A stretch of DNA of 64,000 bases from contig CAVSNS010000046.1 in the NCBI GenBank assembly GCA_963729325.1, positions 147,235 through 211,234 of the forward strand, read 5' to 3'. Shown piece by piece: positions 52,977-60,784 of the stretch. The stretch's first letter is position 1. Each line of letters starts with the position of its first letter. The DNA comes from JABCYV01 sp963729325. GTDB taxonomy: Bacteria; Acidobacteriota; Terriglobia; Terriglobales; Acidobacteriaceae. Position numbers and translations under genes: made by a program. Below the pieces are notes generated by a model that was given only the letters and a program-made list of their open reading frames with translations, made no database searches and was not told the origin of the DNA.

Positions 52977-54692
52977 TTAGTGAATGGTCTCGCGAGCCAC
53001 TTCTTCCAGCGTGGTCATGCCGGCCGCTACTTTGATGAGCCCGCTGCGGCGTAGCGTGATCATGCCGCGTTCGATGGCCTTCTTCTTCAGTTCCACGGCG
53101 GAAGCACCCACCAGGACCAATTCCCTGATCTCATCATCTACTTCCATTACTTCATACAAACCGGTGCGCCCCTTGTAGCCAGTGTTGTTGCAGGTCCCAC
53201 ACCCTTTTCCCTTTTGAATTTTTACCGTCTTGGACTCTTCGGGGGTGTAGCCCTCTTCAATCAAGGCCTGCGGAGGCACGTCCACGATCGCCGTGCACTC
53301 CTTGCAGATACGCCGTACCAGACGCTGGGCACAGATCAGGTGGACCGAAGTTGCCACCAGGAAAGGCTCAATGCCCATGTTCATGAGTCGTGTGATTGTC
53401 TCTGGAGCGCCATTGGTGTGCAGAGTCGAAAGCACCAAGTGTCCGGTGAGCGCCGCTTTGATGGCGATCTCTGCGGTCTCGAAGTCACGAATCTCGCCGA
53501 CCAGAATGATGTTCGGGTCTTGCCGCAGGAAGGCGCGCAGGGAAGCGGCAAAATTCAACCCGATCTGTTCCTTCATCTGCACCTGGTTGACTCCGGCCAA
53601 TTGAAATTCGACTGGATCTTCGGCCGTCATAATGTTGGTATCCGGCGTGTTCAGGCGTGCAATCGATGAGTACAACGTGTTGGTCTTGCCTGATCCTGTC
53701 GGTCCAGTCACGAGCACCATGCCGTATGGCTTCAAAATGGCTTTTTCGAACTTCACCAGCGACTCGGGCTCGAAACCCAGCTTGGTCATATCCAGGCGCA
53801 GGTTTTCTTTGTCCAGCAACCGGAGCACGATCTTTTCGCCCCACAGGGTGGGCAGAGTGCTGACGCGGAAGTCCAGCTGCTTCTTTCGGCCGCCAACGTT
53901 CATCTTCAGCATGATGCGGCCGTCCTGCGGCAAACGCTTCTCGCTGATGTCCAACTTCGACATGATCTTCACCCGCGAAATGATGGCGTCTTTCAGTTTG
54001 AGCGGAGGCGACATGATGCTCTGTAGAATGCCGTCAATCCGGAAACGCACTCGAAATTCCTTTTCGTACGGTTCCATATGGATGTCACTGGCCCCGCGCT
54101 TGACCGCGTCGGTCAGCACCAAATTGACCAGCTTGACAATGGGAGCTTCATCCGCCGCCCGCTCCAGGTCGGCCAGCTCCATTTGGGTTTCTTCAGACTG
54201 CAGTTCGACGTCCGGTTCGCCCAGCTCCGTCATCGACTGCATTACGGTCTCAAGGTCCTCCTGATTCGTGGCACCGTATGCCTTCTCAATGCCTTCCTGG
54301 ATCGAACTCTCCGACGCCACCACCGGCTCAATATTGAAGCCGGTCATGAACTTGATATCGTCCATGGCAAATACATTGGTGGGATCCACCATGGCGATGG
54401 TCAGGGAAGCACCTACCCGGCTCAAGGGTAGAATCTGGTAACGTTTGGCAGTCTCGAAGGGGATCAGCTTGACAACCGAAGCGTCAATTTCGAAATAAGA
54501 AAGATTGATCGCGGGAACGCCGTATTGCCGGGAAAGAAAGTTGGTAACGTCTTCGTCCGACAGGAAGCCCAGCTTCACCAGGGCGGATCCCAGGCGACAG
54601 TTCGTCTCCTTCTGGATCTTCGTCGCCTGCTGCAACTGCTCTGGGGTAATGACCTTCTCTTTGACCAGAAGATCACCCAGCCGTTGAGACAT
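52977..54692 (-). CDS. pilB: Pilus extension ATPase PilB
   Basis: A 571-residue ATPase. An N-terminal MshEN/T2SSE_N domain (LGDLLVKEKVITPEQLQQAT) precedes the motor domain: Walker A GPTGSGKTNTLYSSIARL, Walker B NIILVGEIRDFETAEIAIKA and a tetra-Cys zinc site in CKECTAIV and CGTCNN. It powers pilus extension. It is the first gene of the pil operon. The start follows a GGAGATCGAGGT region. Confidence 0.97.
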   Translation of the reverse strand: MSQRLGDLLVKEKVITPEQLQQATKIQKETNCRLGSALVKLGFLSDEDVTNFLSRQYGVPAINLSYFEIDASVVKLIPFETAKRYQILPLSRVGASLTIAMVDPTNVFAMDDIKFMTGFNIEPVVASESSIQEGIEKAYGATNQEDLETVMQSMTELGEPDVELQSEETQMELADLERAADEAPIVKLVNLVLTDAVKRGASDIHMEPYEKEFRVRFRIDGILQSIMSPPLKLKDAIISRVKIMSKLDISEKRLPQDGRIMLKMNVGGRKKQLDFRVSTLPTLWGEKIVLRLLDKENLRLDMTKLGFEPESLVKFEKAILKPYGMVLVTGPTGSGKTNTLYSSIARLNTPDTNIMTAEDPVEFQLAGVNQVQMKEQIGLNFAASLRAFLRQDPNIILVGEIRDFETAEIAIKAALTGHLVLSTLHTNGAPETITRLMNMGIEPFLVATSVHLICAQRLVRRICKECTAIVDVPPQALIEEGYTPEESKTVKIQKGKGCGTCNNTGYKGRTGLYEVMEVDDEIRELVLVGASAVELKKKAIERGMITLRRSGLIKVAAGMTTLEEVARETIH

Positions 54693-55028
54693 ACCTCGAT
54701 CTCCTATATGCGCGGCAGAGAATTCGTTTGACTTTCAGTTATCGGCGCGAACTTCACGCCGCTTCCAGGGGAGGAAGTTGCAGCGTATCGCGTTGACAGA
54801 AATTGTCAACGCAGATGGAATGCTGCACCAGTAACTTTAGTACGTCAGACCGACGTGTGCCCTCTGTAACTTGCTGGTTTAACATCCGCAGAAACCGCTA
54901 AAAACGGGGCAAATACGTATAGTGCAGGACAAAAATAGGACAAATTTCGAGTCGCGAGCTGGTTACTTCGGTTTTCCGAAGGTGCCATTTACGACGGCGG
55001 TTTAGTCGCCTATGATCGTAGCGAGTCT
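54693..55028. other. Upstream region of the pil operon
   Basis: These 336 bases hold no clear gene. They include a nine-base-arm palindrome at 54790-54812, likely linked to the pilB promoter, and AT-rich stretches toward 54,890-54,950. A weak small plus-strand frame begins at 55029. Confidence 0.4.
54790..54812. promoter_or_regulatory. Palindrome overlapping a TTGACA box upstream of pilB
   Basis: GCGTTGACA-GAAAT-TGTCAACGC has nine-base arms. On the minus strand a TTGACA within it can serve as a -35 box, with a possible weak -10 (TACGCT) 16 bases further downstream. The operator-promoter overlap suggests repression of the pil operon. No sigma-54 (TGGCAC-N5-TTGC) element is seen here. Confidence 0.45.
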
Positions 55029-55277
55029 ATGCCAGCTGGTGACGTACGCTGTACATCGCGCCCGGGTTGCTCGTGTGCCGTATGTGGTGCGCCGTTCGAT
55101 TTGATGGATGCCGCGCGGCAGTATTGCACGGCGTTCTCCGAAAGCCAGCAGCTAGGTTCGCGCGATTACGTCTTCATGGAATACGACCCTTACGAATGGG
55201 AGTCAGACCGATCCAAGGTGATCGCTGCTCTCAACGATTACGAACGGATTGCCGCCGGTTCCTCAGCCTCCGCTTGA
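55029..55277 (+). CDS. Small Cys-rich hypothetical protein (82 aa)
   Basis: An 82-residue frame, MPAGDVRCTSRPGCSCAVCG at its start, with a Cys-rich first third and an acidic body (RDYVFMEYDPYEWESDRSKV). No family is recognised. The RBS (AGCGAG) is weak, and a chance frame in the pil upstream region is possible. Confidence 0.35.
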   Translation: MPAGDVRCTSRPGCSCAVCGAPFDLMDAARQYCTAFSESQQLGSRDYVFMEYDPYEWESDRSKVIAALNDYERIAAGSSASA

Positions 55278-55347
55278 TTCACTACAGCCAAACCTTCCAA
55301 CTCAGCACGCGAGCAACGGGCGATCACGGACTGTGCTGAAATATCGC

Positions 55348-55467
55348 TCAGCCGGCCTTCTGCTCGGTTATCCCCACCTCACGGATCAACTCCGCAACCG
55401 GCACCCCCACCTCCGCCTGCTTCAGCACCGCCACGATCTGTTCCACAGAAAACCGCTTCCTCTTCAC
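55348..55467 (-). pseudogene. Fragment of an IS3-family OrfA transposase
   Basis: A 39-residue frame from a GTG at 55467, with GGGGAGG upstream. It reads MKRKRFSVEQIVAVLKQAEV, then PVAELIREVGITEQ, the helix-turn-helix opening of IS3-group OrfA proteins, and then stops. It differs from the OrfA of the intact element next to it. It is a remnant of an earlier insertion. Confidence 0.7.
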
Positions 55468-55692
55468 GGCAAACCTCCCCTTCTTAGGTAGTAGATTTTG
55501 CCGGAAACTAACCCCTCAATGTGTCTCAGAAAATGGGGAGCCGCTCAGCGAGAATCTACGACAGTTGGGAGCCTAACTAGCTTTGTTGGGTGAGATGTCA
55601 ATCCGGTGCCGCTCGTTCTGGACAGGTTTTCTTACACAGGTATGCGTGACATGGTAGTCGAAGTGACCTGCCCCCATCCTTCGCGCACGGGA

Positions 55693-56577
55693 TCATACGA
55701 CAGTTTCCGACTCCGGGTTTGCGGCTGAGGCCGGCGGAGCCAGTAAAGCGGAGCCGACCCCAGCCGCTCTCATCGCTGTAGCAAATTCCTTCGGCGTCCG
55801 ATATCCCAAGCTGCTGTGCGGTCGTTCTTCGTTGTACTCGATCCGCCACGACGTGATCTTTTGTCGCGCATCGAACAGGTTTTGAAACCAACTCACCGAC
55901 AAGCATTCTTCCCGCAGCCGTCCGTGAAAGCTCTCGACGTGCGCGTTCTGCGTCGGTTTCCCCGGCTGAATGTGTATTAACTCGATCTGTCGTTCTACAC
56001 ACCAAGCTAGAAAATGCCGACTGGTCAGTTCCGGCCCATTGTCGCAACGGATCGCCATTGGCTGCCCCCGTTCCCCCACGATCGCATCTAACACTCGCGT
56101 GACCCTTCGGCTGGCGAAGCTGGTATCTACTTCCAAGGCTAAACACTCCCGCGTGTAGGCATCCACCACGCTCAGCACCCGGATGGCTCGCCCGCAGTCC
56201 ACCGCATCATGCACAAAATCCAACGCCCACTCCTGGTTGGCTGCGGTCCAAGCCCGCAGCGGTTGTCCCACCCGCACGCAGTGTTTGCGCTTCTTACGCC
56301 GTAGGCTCAGCCCGGCCTCGCGATACACGCGATGCACTCGCTTGTGGTTCACCGGCTCTCCCGAGCGACGCAGCAAAACATGCAGCCGCCGATATCCGAA
56401 GCGCGGCTTCTCGCGCGCTAACTCCACTAGCTTCCTGCGCAGCGGTTCATCCGAGCGCCTGGTCTGGTAGCGGTAACTCGATACTGCTACCGTCACCAAG
56501 CCGCACGCCCGCCGCTGGCTGAAGGCATACTCTTCCCGCACTTGCTCGACAGCTGCCTTCAGAGCTACGAGCTCCAC
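55693..56577 (-). CDS. IS3-family transposase OrfB
   Basis: A 294-residue integrase-core protein of the IS407 group. An N-terminal helix (LVALKAAVEQVREEYAFSQR) precedes the DDE domain: WALDFVHDAVDCG, then IRCDNGPELTS and NAHVESFHGRLREECLSVSW. These give the catalytic D-D-E triad. It is normally made as a fusion with OrfA by -1 frameshifting. The ORF overlaps orfA by 13 bases. No inactivating change is seen. Confidence 0.93.
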   Translation of the reverse strand: MELVALKAAVEQVREEYAFSQRRACGLVTVAVSSYRYQTRRSDEPLRRKLVELAREKPRFGYRRLHVLLRRSGEPVNHKRVHRVYREAGLSLRRKKRKHCVRVGQPLRAWTAANQEWALDFVHDAVDCGRAIRVLSVVDAYTRECLALEVDTSFASRRVTRVLDAIVGERGQPMAIRCDNGPELTSRHFLAWCVERQIELIHIQPGKPTQNAHVESFHGRLREECLSVSWFQNLFDARQKITSWRIEYNEERPHSSLGYRTPKEFATAMRAAGVGSALLAPPASAANPESETVV

Positions 56578-56840
56578 CCGTTTTTTCGAATCACCGACTG
56601 CAGGGCTTCCTTGTCCAGACTCAGATCCGCCACCAGCTTCCGCAGCTTCGTGTTCTCATCGCGCAGCTGTTTCGCTTCCTGCGCCTGGCTCACATCCATG
56701 CCACCGTACTTCGCTTTCCAGGCATAGATCGTGTGCTTGGACACGCCCACTTCTCTCGCCACGTCCTCCGCCTTGCGCCCAGCCTCCAACTGCTTCAGCG
56801 CCCCGATCATCTGCGCCTCCGTGTGCCTGCTCTTCGACAT
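56565..56840 (-). CDS. IS3-family transposase OrfA
   Basis: A 91-residue helix-turn-helix protein (MSKSRHTEAQMIGALKQLEA, then AREVGVSKHTIYAWKAKYGG) with a leucine zipper (TKLRKLVADLSLDKEALQSV). Its end overlaps orfB and holds a slippery A AAA AAC at 56580-56586 (minus strand). A -1 shift there gives IRKKRVELVALK, joining the zipper to the OrfB DDE domain. Confidence 0.93.
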   Translation of the reverse strand: MSKSRHTEAQMIGALKQLEAGRKAEDVAREVGVSKHTIYAWKAKYGGMDVSQAQEAKQLRDENTKLRKLVADLSLDKEALQSVIRKNGWSS

Positions 56841-57053
56841 ACTCCCTTCCCCTTTCCTTCGACGAAATCATACTCACCGTCGTGCGGAAAGAGGGGATCA
56901 GGTCAGAAGCAAAGCTCACAGAATGAATTATCACAACAGTCCCGCCGACAAGCTGAGCATATTGCGAGACCACAGTCGGCACAGTTAGCGACGGCAGGCT
57001 TGCCGCATACCATTCCGACATCGCTACCGCTCGCGACGAATTCAATCTGACAG

Positions 57054-57725
57054 CTACGCATTCTCCAACTCCGCACAAGCTACATCACAGCAATGCCAGC
57101 CAGGAGCAGGTTCCTTATGCCGTTCCCGCTCAAATAATTCTTCACGCCCTTCCATCTGCGAATAATGACGGTTCTTGATCTTGAACCACGTCGTCCGCTC
57201 CTGCTCTGTGACGTAGGTTCCTGAACTGTGCTTGGCGACGATGCCTTCTAAATCGATTTTGCAAACACGATGAAACAACGCAGTCCCAGAACCTTCGACA
57301 TGCTCCGCATACCGCAATGGAAATGGAGGAAAGGTCTTCGTGAGTAGCCGCCGAAGCTCCTGTTTGCGGTCGAGCAATCGATCAGATCGCAAATCCTTGC
57401 CGTCACAGGTCAACAGGTCGAATGCAAAGAAGCACGGCGGGTTCCCACGGCGAAGGAGCAGATTTTTGAACTGTGGTCTGCCACGTCTATCCAGAGAGCA
57501 AATTTCGCCATCAATGACGGCTCTCGCATTCGGCATGGATTCCGAGATTGATTTTGCCAACGCAGAAAAAGAAGCGAACGGGTGACCGTTCCGAGAAATC
57601 AACTGACAGCGACCGTGCTCAATGACGGCGAGTGACCGAAATCCATCATATTTCAACTCAAATATCCACTCGGGATGGTCGAAGGGCAGGGGTCTACGGG
57701 ATAACGGCATGGGCTGGAATGCCAT
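57054..57725 (-). CDS. Stand-alone ATP-dependent DNA ligase adenylation domain
   Basis: A 223-residue protein. Motif I is WIFELKYDGFRSLAVIEHGR with the adenylated Lys. Motifs III (AVIDGEICSL), IIIa (CFFAFDLLTCDGKDL), IV (LEGIVAKHSSG) and V (TTWFKIKN) are present. The OB-fold that usually follows motif V is absent; the sequence ends after SQMEGREELFERERHKEPAP and CDVACAELENA. It resembles the ligase part of LigD-like enzymes but is smaller. Whether it seals nicks is unclear. It is a single-gene unit beside the IS element. Confidence 0.85.
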   Translation of the reverse strand: MAFQPMPLSRRPLPFDHPEWIFELKYDGFRSLAVIEHGRCQLISRNGHPFASFSALAKSISESMPNARAVIDGEICSLDRRGRPQFKNLLLRRGNPPCFFAFDLLTCDGKDLRSDRLLDRKQELRRLLTKTFPPFPLRYAEHVEGSGTALFHRVCKIDLEGIVAKHSSGTYVTEQERTTWFKIKNRHYSQMEGREELFERERHKEPAPGWHCCDVACAELENA

Positions 57726-57862
57726 CGGTCACACGATAGCAAACCGAATGGCGAAGATTGGGCGAATGCCCTATTCGCTGCTGCCTCGATGGCGAGTTTT
57801 CTCGTCCAAAGCAAGACGGAAAGCATCAAAGGTGGCAGATTTAACGGTAAGGGAGGTCAATC

Positions 57863-58054
57863 GTGCAAACTCATTCAAGCCACGCCGATCCTAAGTACGG
57901 AACGCTCGGCGTGACAGAACTCGAAGATCGAATTCGGGCTCGTGCGTATGAGATTTACGTGGATCGCGGTCGTGAAGATGGTCGAGCCCTAGACGACTGG
58001 CTGCAGGCGAAAGCCGAAGTTCTCCACACTATTGCGAAACCCAAAGCTGCATAG
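57863..58054 (+). CDS. DUF2934 small protein
   Basis: A 63-residue protein with the DUF2934 core: LEDRIRARAYEIYVDRGRED, then RALDDWLQAKAEVLH. The family is common in Acidobacteria and some Proteobacteria and has no known function; it is likely helical. The GTG at 57863 has GGGAGG upstream. It is in a group of small stress-type genes. Confidence 0.85.
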   Translation: MQTHSSHADPKYGTLGVTELEDRIRARAYEIYVDRGREDGRALDDWLQAKAEVLHTIAKPKAA

Positions 58055-58103
58055 GGTCGATCAGACATCGAATTCCCACCTTATCGGCGTACGATCCAGG
58101 ACC
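58055..58103. repeat. Repeated ~50-base element, copy B
   Basis: The sequence 'gtcgatcagacatcgaattccc..ttatcggcgtacgatcc' shares its framework with copies at 58458-58500 and 60264-60313. No gene follows closely. Shared upstream parts (TTCGAyATCAGA, CGGCGT) may mark a common promoter or a small repeat family. Confidence 0.4.
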
Positions 58104-58150
58104 AGAAGCAAGACTCCACCAGCGCAATGGGCTTCATATCGCAGCTTCCT

Positions 58151-58303
58151 TTAAGAGATCGGGTTGCGTCCCTGAATGACGCGAATCAGCACGACTGCGA
58201 TGGCTACTAAGAGAAGGATGTGAATGTAACCACCCAGAGTGTAGGAACTCACCATTCCTAGGAGCCACAGCACTAGAAGTATTACGAAGATCGTCCAGAG
58301 CAT
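58151..58303 (-). CDS. Lmo0937-family small membrane protein (50 aa)
   Basis: A 50-residue frame, MLWTIFVILLVLWLLGMVSS then TLGGYIHILLLVAIAVVLIR and a short basic end. It has two membrane spans and matches the Lmo0937 small-membrane-protein pattern. The ATG at 58303 has a strong GAGGAGG RBS. Members are often stress-induced. The role is unknown. Confidence 0.85.
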   Translation of the reverse strand: MLWTIFVILLVLWLLGMVSSYTLGGYIHILLLVAIAVVLIRVIQGRNPIS

Positions 58304-58457
58304 CGGTCCTCCTCGGAGCGTTATCTGTCGGCGAAGCGTTCGTCAGGCTACGATGCGAAACGTCGCCTCCAGTTGCTTGTGATCTTGTCCAAAATAGGGA
58401 GATATAGCCTTTACCCGATGGTTCGAGTGTCACTGGGGTCTAAGGAAGTCTCTCTTT

Positions 58458-58500
58458 GGTTCGATATCAGACACTGAGTTGTCGCCCCCACCGGCGTCCA
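58458..58500. repeat. Repeated ~50-base element, copy C
   Basis: The stretch 'ggttcgatatcagacactgag..ttgtcgcc..ccggcgt' matches copy A at 60264-60313 closely over more than 40 bases. It lies upstream of a decayed IPT/TIG fragment. It may be a promoter-bearing repeat. Confidence 0.4.
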
Positions 58501-58539
58501 AAGCTAGGTCCCACGTATATAAATGAGCGGCAATATCTA

Positions 58540-58866
58540 CTATTCAGTTCAAGCGGGGAAATTGTCCCCGTGATTGCACAAATCATGCCTAACACTGCGA
58601 AGCACGGCGATCCCGGCTTTACCTTGACGGTCAACGGCAGCTCCTTTAACACTAACGCGGTGGTGAATTGGAACAGCACAGCACAAACCACAGGCCACCT
58701 GGCGACGGGATCAGCTCATCGATCCGGGCTTCGGCCATCGCCACTCCTCGCACCGTGATGGTCTCGGTCACCAATCCGGGTAGCAGCCTCGGCGGTCCCG
58801 TATGGCTTCGGCAGCAACACGCCGAGCGAGCCTTCCAACAATGTGGCCTTTACGATCATCAAGTAA
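58540..58866 (+). pseudogene. Decayed IPT/TIG-domain protein fragment
   Basis: Pieces of an Ig-like IPT/TIG domain are spread over frames: IAQIMPNTAKHGDPGFTLTV followed by NGSSFNTNAVVNWNSTAQTT, later ATPRTVMVSVTNPGSSLGGP and finally FGSNTPSEPSNNVAFTIIK with a stop at 58866. At least two frame changes are needed to read it. There is no signal peptide. It is the end of a formerly larger surface protein, or a badly sequenced gene. Confidence 0.55.
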
Positions 58867-59038
58867 TGCAACAGCGCAACGCGCAAGGTGGGCGAAAACA
58901 TGAGCAGAGAAAAGGGCCGCTTAGAACTTTAAAAAAGGAAATAACGGCATCTGTTGGGTGTTCAGATGCCGCTGTGACGCTGCTTCATGCGTTCAACACA
59001 AACCTAACCGATTCGCCAGAGCTTCGGGCTTCGGTGAA

Positions 59039-59359
59039 CTAGTGCCGGTCCCTGTCGTCATCTGGATGTTCGTGTCGCCACTTCCAATATTCTGACTGCT
59101 GTTTGCGATTCAGCTTGGAGAACTCACGATTCTCGTTTCTCTCATGCTGCCAGTTCCGGTAAGCGTTGGCCTCGCGATCATCCCAGTTATGGTAGTCCTT
59201 GTGCTCGCGGTCGTAGTACCGCTTCTGGTGTTCGTTCTCCCGCTGTCTGTCGTCTTGATGGCGGTCGTCCTGCCAATTTAAACCAGCCCGGAGCCCCGTA
59301 GGTGCAATCAAGACCGCACTGAGTAGAAATGAGCCTACGTACCAGTACATACGCTGCAT
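59039..59359 (-). CDS. Secreted His/Asp/Arg-rich protein (106 aa)
   Basis: A 106-residue protein with a signal peptide (WYVGSFLLSAVLIAPTGLRA). The mature part is rich in Asp, Arg, His, Tyr and Trp (QKRYYDREHKDYHNWDDREA, then RKQQSEYWKWRHEHPDDDRD). Similar small charged secreted proteins occur widely in Acidobacteria and may bind metals or polymers. GGAGG lies upstream of the start. A start at the second Met is possible. Confidence 0.7.
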   Translation of the reverse strand: MQRMYWYVGSFLLSAVLIAPTGLRAGLNWQDDRHQDDRQRENEHQKRYYDREHKDYHNWDDREANAYRNWQHERNENREFSKLNRKQQSEYWKWRHEHPDDDRDRH

Positions 59360-59411
59360 TAGTTATTCCTCCTTCAGTCTGTTAGGTTTGAAGAAAATTG
59401 AAGTGTGCGTT

Positions 59412-59795
59412 CTATTCTCCAGAAGTCCCGGTTGCAGCCTGCGGCTTTTTCCCAGTGGTGCGCTCACGGACCCTTTCGCCGAAGTCCGAAACCTTGTCGG
59501 CGATGTCGGCTCGGGTTTCGTCACCGCTGGCCGGTGCGATTAGCAGACCGACTCCTACGCCTATACCCACTCCGATCAGCAGAGCAGTTACGTTGCCGAC
59601 TATTTGGGAATCTTCTTTGCCACGAAGAGCGTCGGCGGCGTGGCCCAGGCGGTCGGACGCGGTTTCATACGTCTCCCTCGCTCTGCCTTTCATGTCGTCC
59701 ATGTTGTTTGGCAGACGCTCACGTAGGTTCTCAAGCAGATAAAGGCCGGTACCGAGCAGGGCGCTCAGAAGTGATTCTCGCTTCTTAAATTTCAT
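59412..59795 (-). CDS. YtxH-domain membrane protein
   Basis: A 127-residue protein. A helical front (LLGTGLYLLENLRERLPNNM) is followed by a Gly/Val membrane span (ALLIGVGIGVGVGLLIAPAS) and the YtxH pattern GDETRADIADKVSDFGERVR. YtxH proteins are general-stress membrane proteins. It lies next to the small acidic/basic secreted proteins and a hydrophilic Q-rich protein, in a stress-like cluster. Confidence 0.85.
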   Translation of the reverse strand: MKFKKRESLLSALLGTGLYLLENLRERLPNNMDDMKGRARETYETASDRLGHAADALRGKEDSQIVGNVTALLIGVGIGVGVGLLIAPASGDETRADIADKVSDFGERVRERTTGKKPQAATGTSGE

Positions 59796-59900
59796 TTGGT
59801 ATCTCCGGACGATAGTATCGCCGAAAAATCAGTTGGGTTCCGATGAGTTCCGCAGGAGATAGAGGCCCCGGCCAGTTCCGACCGGGACCCGAACCGAAGC

Positions 59901-60083
59901 CTAGGAAGCGCGTCGCTGGCCGCCCTGGTCCTTTTGCCCCTGCTTGTCGTCATGTTCCTTATTGCGGTCCTGAGAAGGGTCCTTCTTTGAAACATCCTGC
60001 GGATTTTTCTGTTGTTGTTGCCCGGATTGCTGGCCCGATTGCCCCGGATTCTGGCCCTGATTCTTTTGGACGTCATCTGCCAT
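59901..60083 (-). CDS. Hydrophilic Gln/Lys-rich small protein (60 aa)
   Basis: A 60-residue low-complexity protein: MADDVQKNQGQNPGQSGQQS, then QQQQKNPQDVSKKDPSQDRN and a KD/GQ-rich end. It is probably disordered and may be a hydrophilin or KGG-like stress protein. The ATG at 60083 has an AAAGGAGAA RBS. A longer frame from 60149 lacks an RBS. Homology is not clear. Confidence 0.65.
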   Translation of the reverse strand: MADDVQKNQGQNPGQSGQQSGQQQQKNPQDVSKKDPSQDRNKEHDDKQGQKDQGGQRRAS

Positions 60084-60263
60084 TGAATTCTCCTTTAATA
60101 CCGCTTGCGCGGCGTGACGGTCGAATAATGGTGCATACCTTGGGTGCACAAAAGGCCTACGCGGTTGTGCCGCTTTATTAAACCAGGTGCTACTCGCTCT
60201 GCGAATCGTCGCTGTGCGGTCATCCTGCTGCGAAATTTGAGGCTCAGTCTTTGGCCCCCCTAT

Positions 60264-60313
60264 GGTTCGACATCAGAGACCGAGTTGCCGCCTATCGGCG
60301 TATGATCCGGAGT
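60264..60313. repeat. Repeated ~50-base element, copy A
   Basis: The stretch 'ggttcgacatcagagaccgagttgcc..ctatcggcgtatgatcc' lies immediately before the small gene at 60315. It shares a framework with copies at 58055 and 58458. Its end carries the GGAG Shine-Dalgarno sequence for the next gene. It may be a conserved promoter region. Confidence 0.45.
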
Positions 60314-60314
60314 C

Positions 60315-60514
60315 ATGGACGCAAAGCATATCCTGGAGCGAGTCGCGACACTGAAACTGGAGATGCAGGATTTGGGTGTAACAAACGCTCGACTCGATGA
60401 GCCTCGAAAGAGCAAGGGAGTTATGAATCCAGAGTTTCACGCTTAGAGGAAATCAAGATGGAATTGGCGGAAATGCTCGGCGTTGAGGCGAACAGGAACG
60501 GAGTAGATGCATGA
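60315..60514 (+). CDS. Small hypothetical protein (frameshifted)
   Basis: A short gene read in two frames. The first gives MDAKHILERVATLKLEMQDL with a coiled-coil start. The second gives YESRVSRLEEIKMELAEMLG and ends VEANRNGVDA. Joined, they form an all-helical protein of about 65 residues like other small acidobacterial proteins. The frame changes around 60,400-60,430 by one base. GGAG lies just before the ATG. The repeated element A precedes it. Confidence 0.55.
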
Positions 60515-60784
60515 ACCTGTGGAAAATGGGGCTGTGGCATTTTCACGGAGCGGCCTGGTCTCGTAGACTAGCACCAGCGCAGAGACCACCACTATTACCG
60601 GCGAGAAATTGTACGCAGGCGCTCCAAATTCGATAGAAACCAAATGGGACAAGTGCCGGGCCGGTGCAGGCGGCCTAACAAAACCCTCGCTCCCGGTGGG
60701 GAACACTGTCATGGAGTTGTTCCCCTCACCTGGTTGGATAAGATTGAACGGAATTGAGTGAGCCCAGTTCTTGTGTAGCAGCTC
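60515..60784. other. Spacer with no clear gene
   Basis: No supportable gene is seen in these 270 bases. A minus-strand frame crosses it but is mostly a readthrough of the broken gene to the right. There are no strong hairpins. Confidence 0.3.

Larger units (their letters stand above)
55664..56905 (-). mobile_element. Complete IS407-group IS3-family insertion sequence
   Basis: The element is 1242 bases. Its ends are imperfect inverted repeats beginning TGACCTG at both ends, and it is flanked by a 4-base target duplication GAAG (55660-55663 and 56906-56909). Four-base duplications are typical of the IS407 group. It encodes orfA and orfB with a probable frameshift signal. No passenger gene is present. 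Both flanks show no gene, so no interrupted gene is identified. Confidence 0.92.

Noticed and set aside
55598..56146. A 182-codon minus-strand frame
   Set aside because: It is an out-of-frame shadow of the IS3 transposase gene and crosses the IS boundary.
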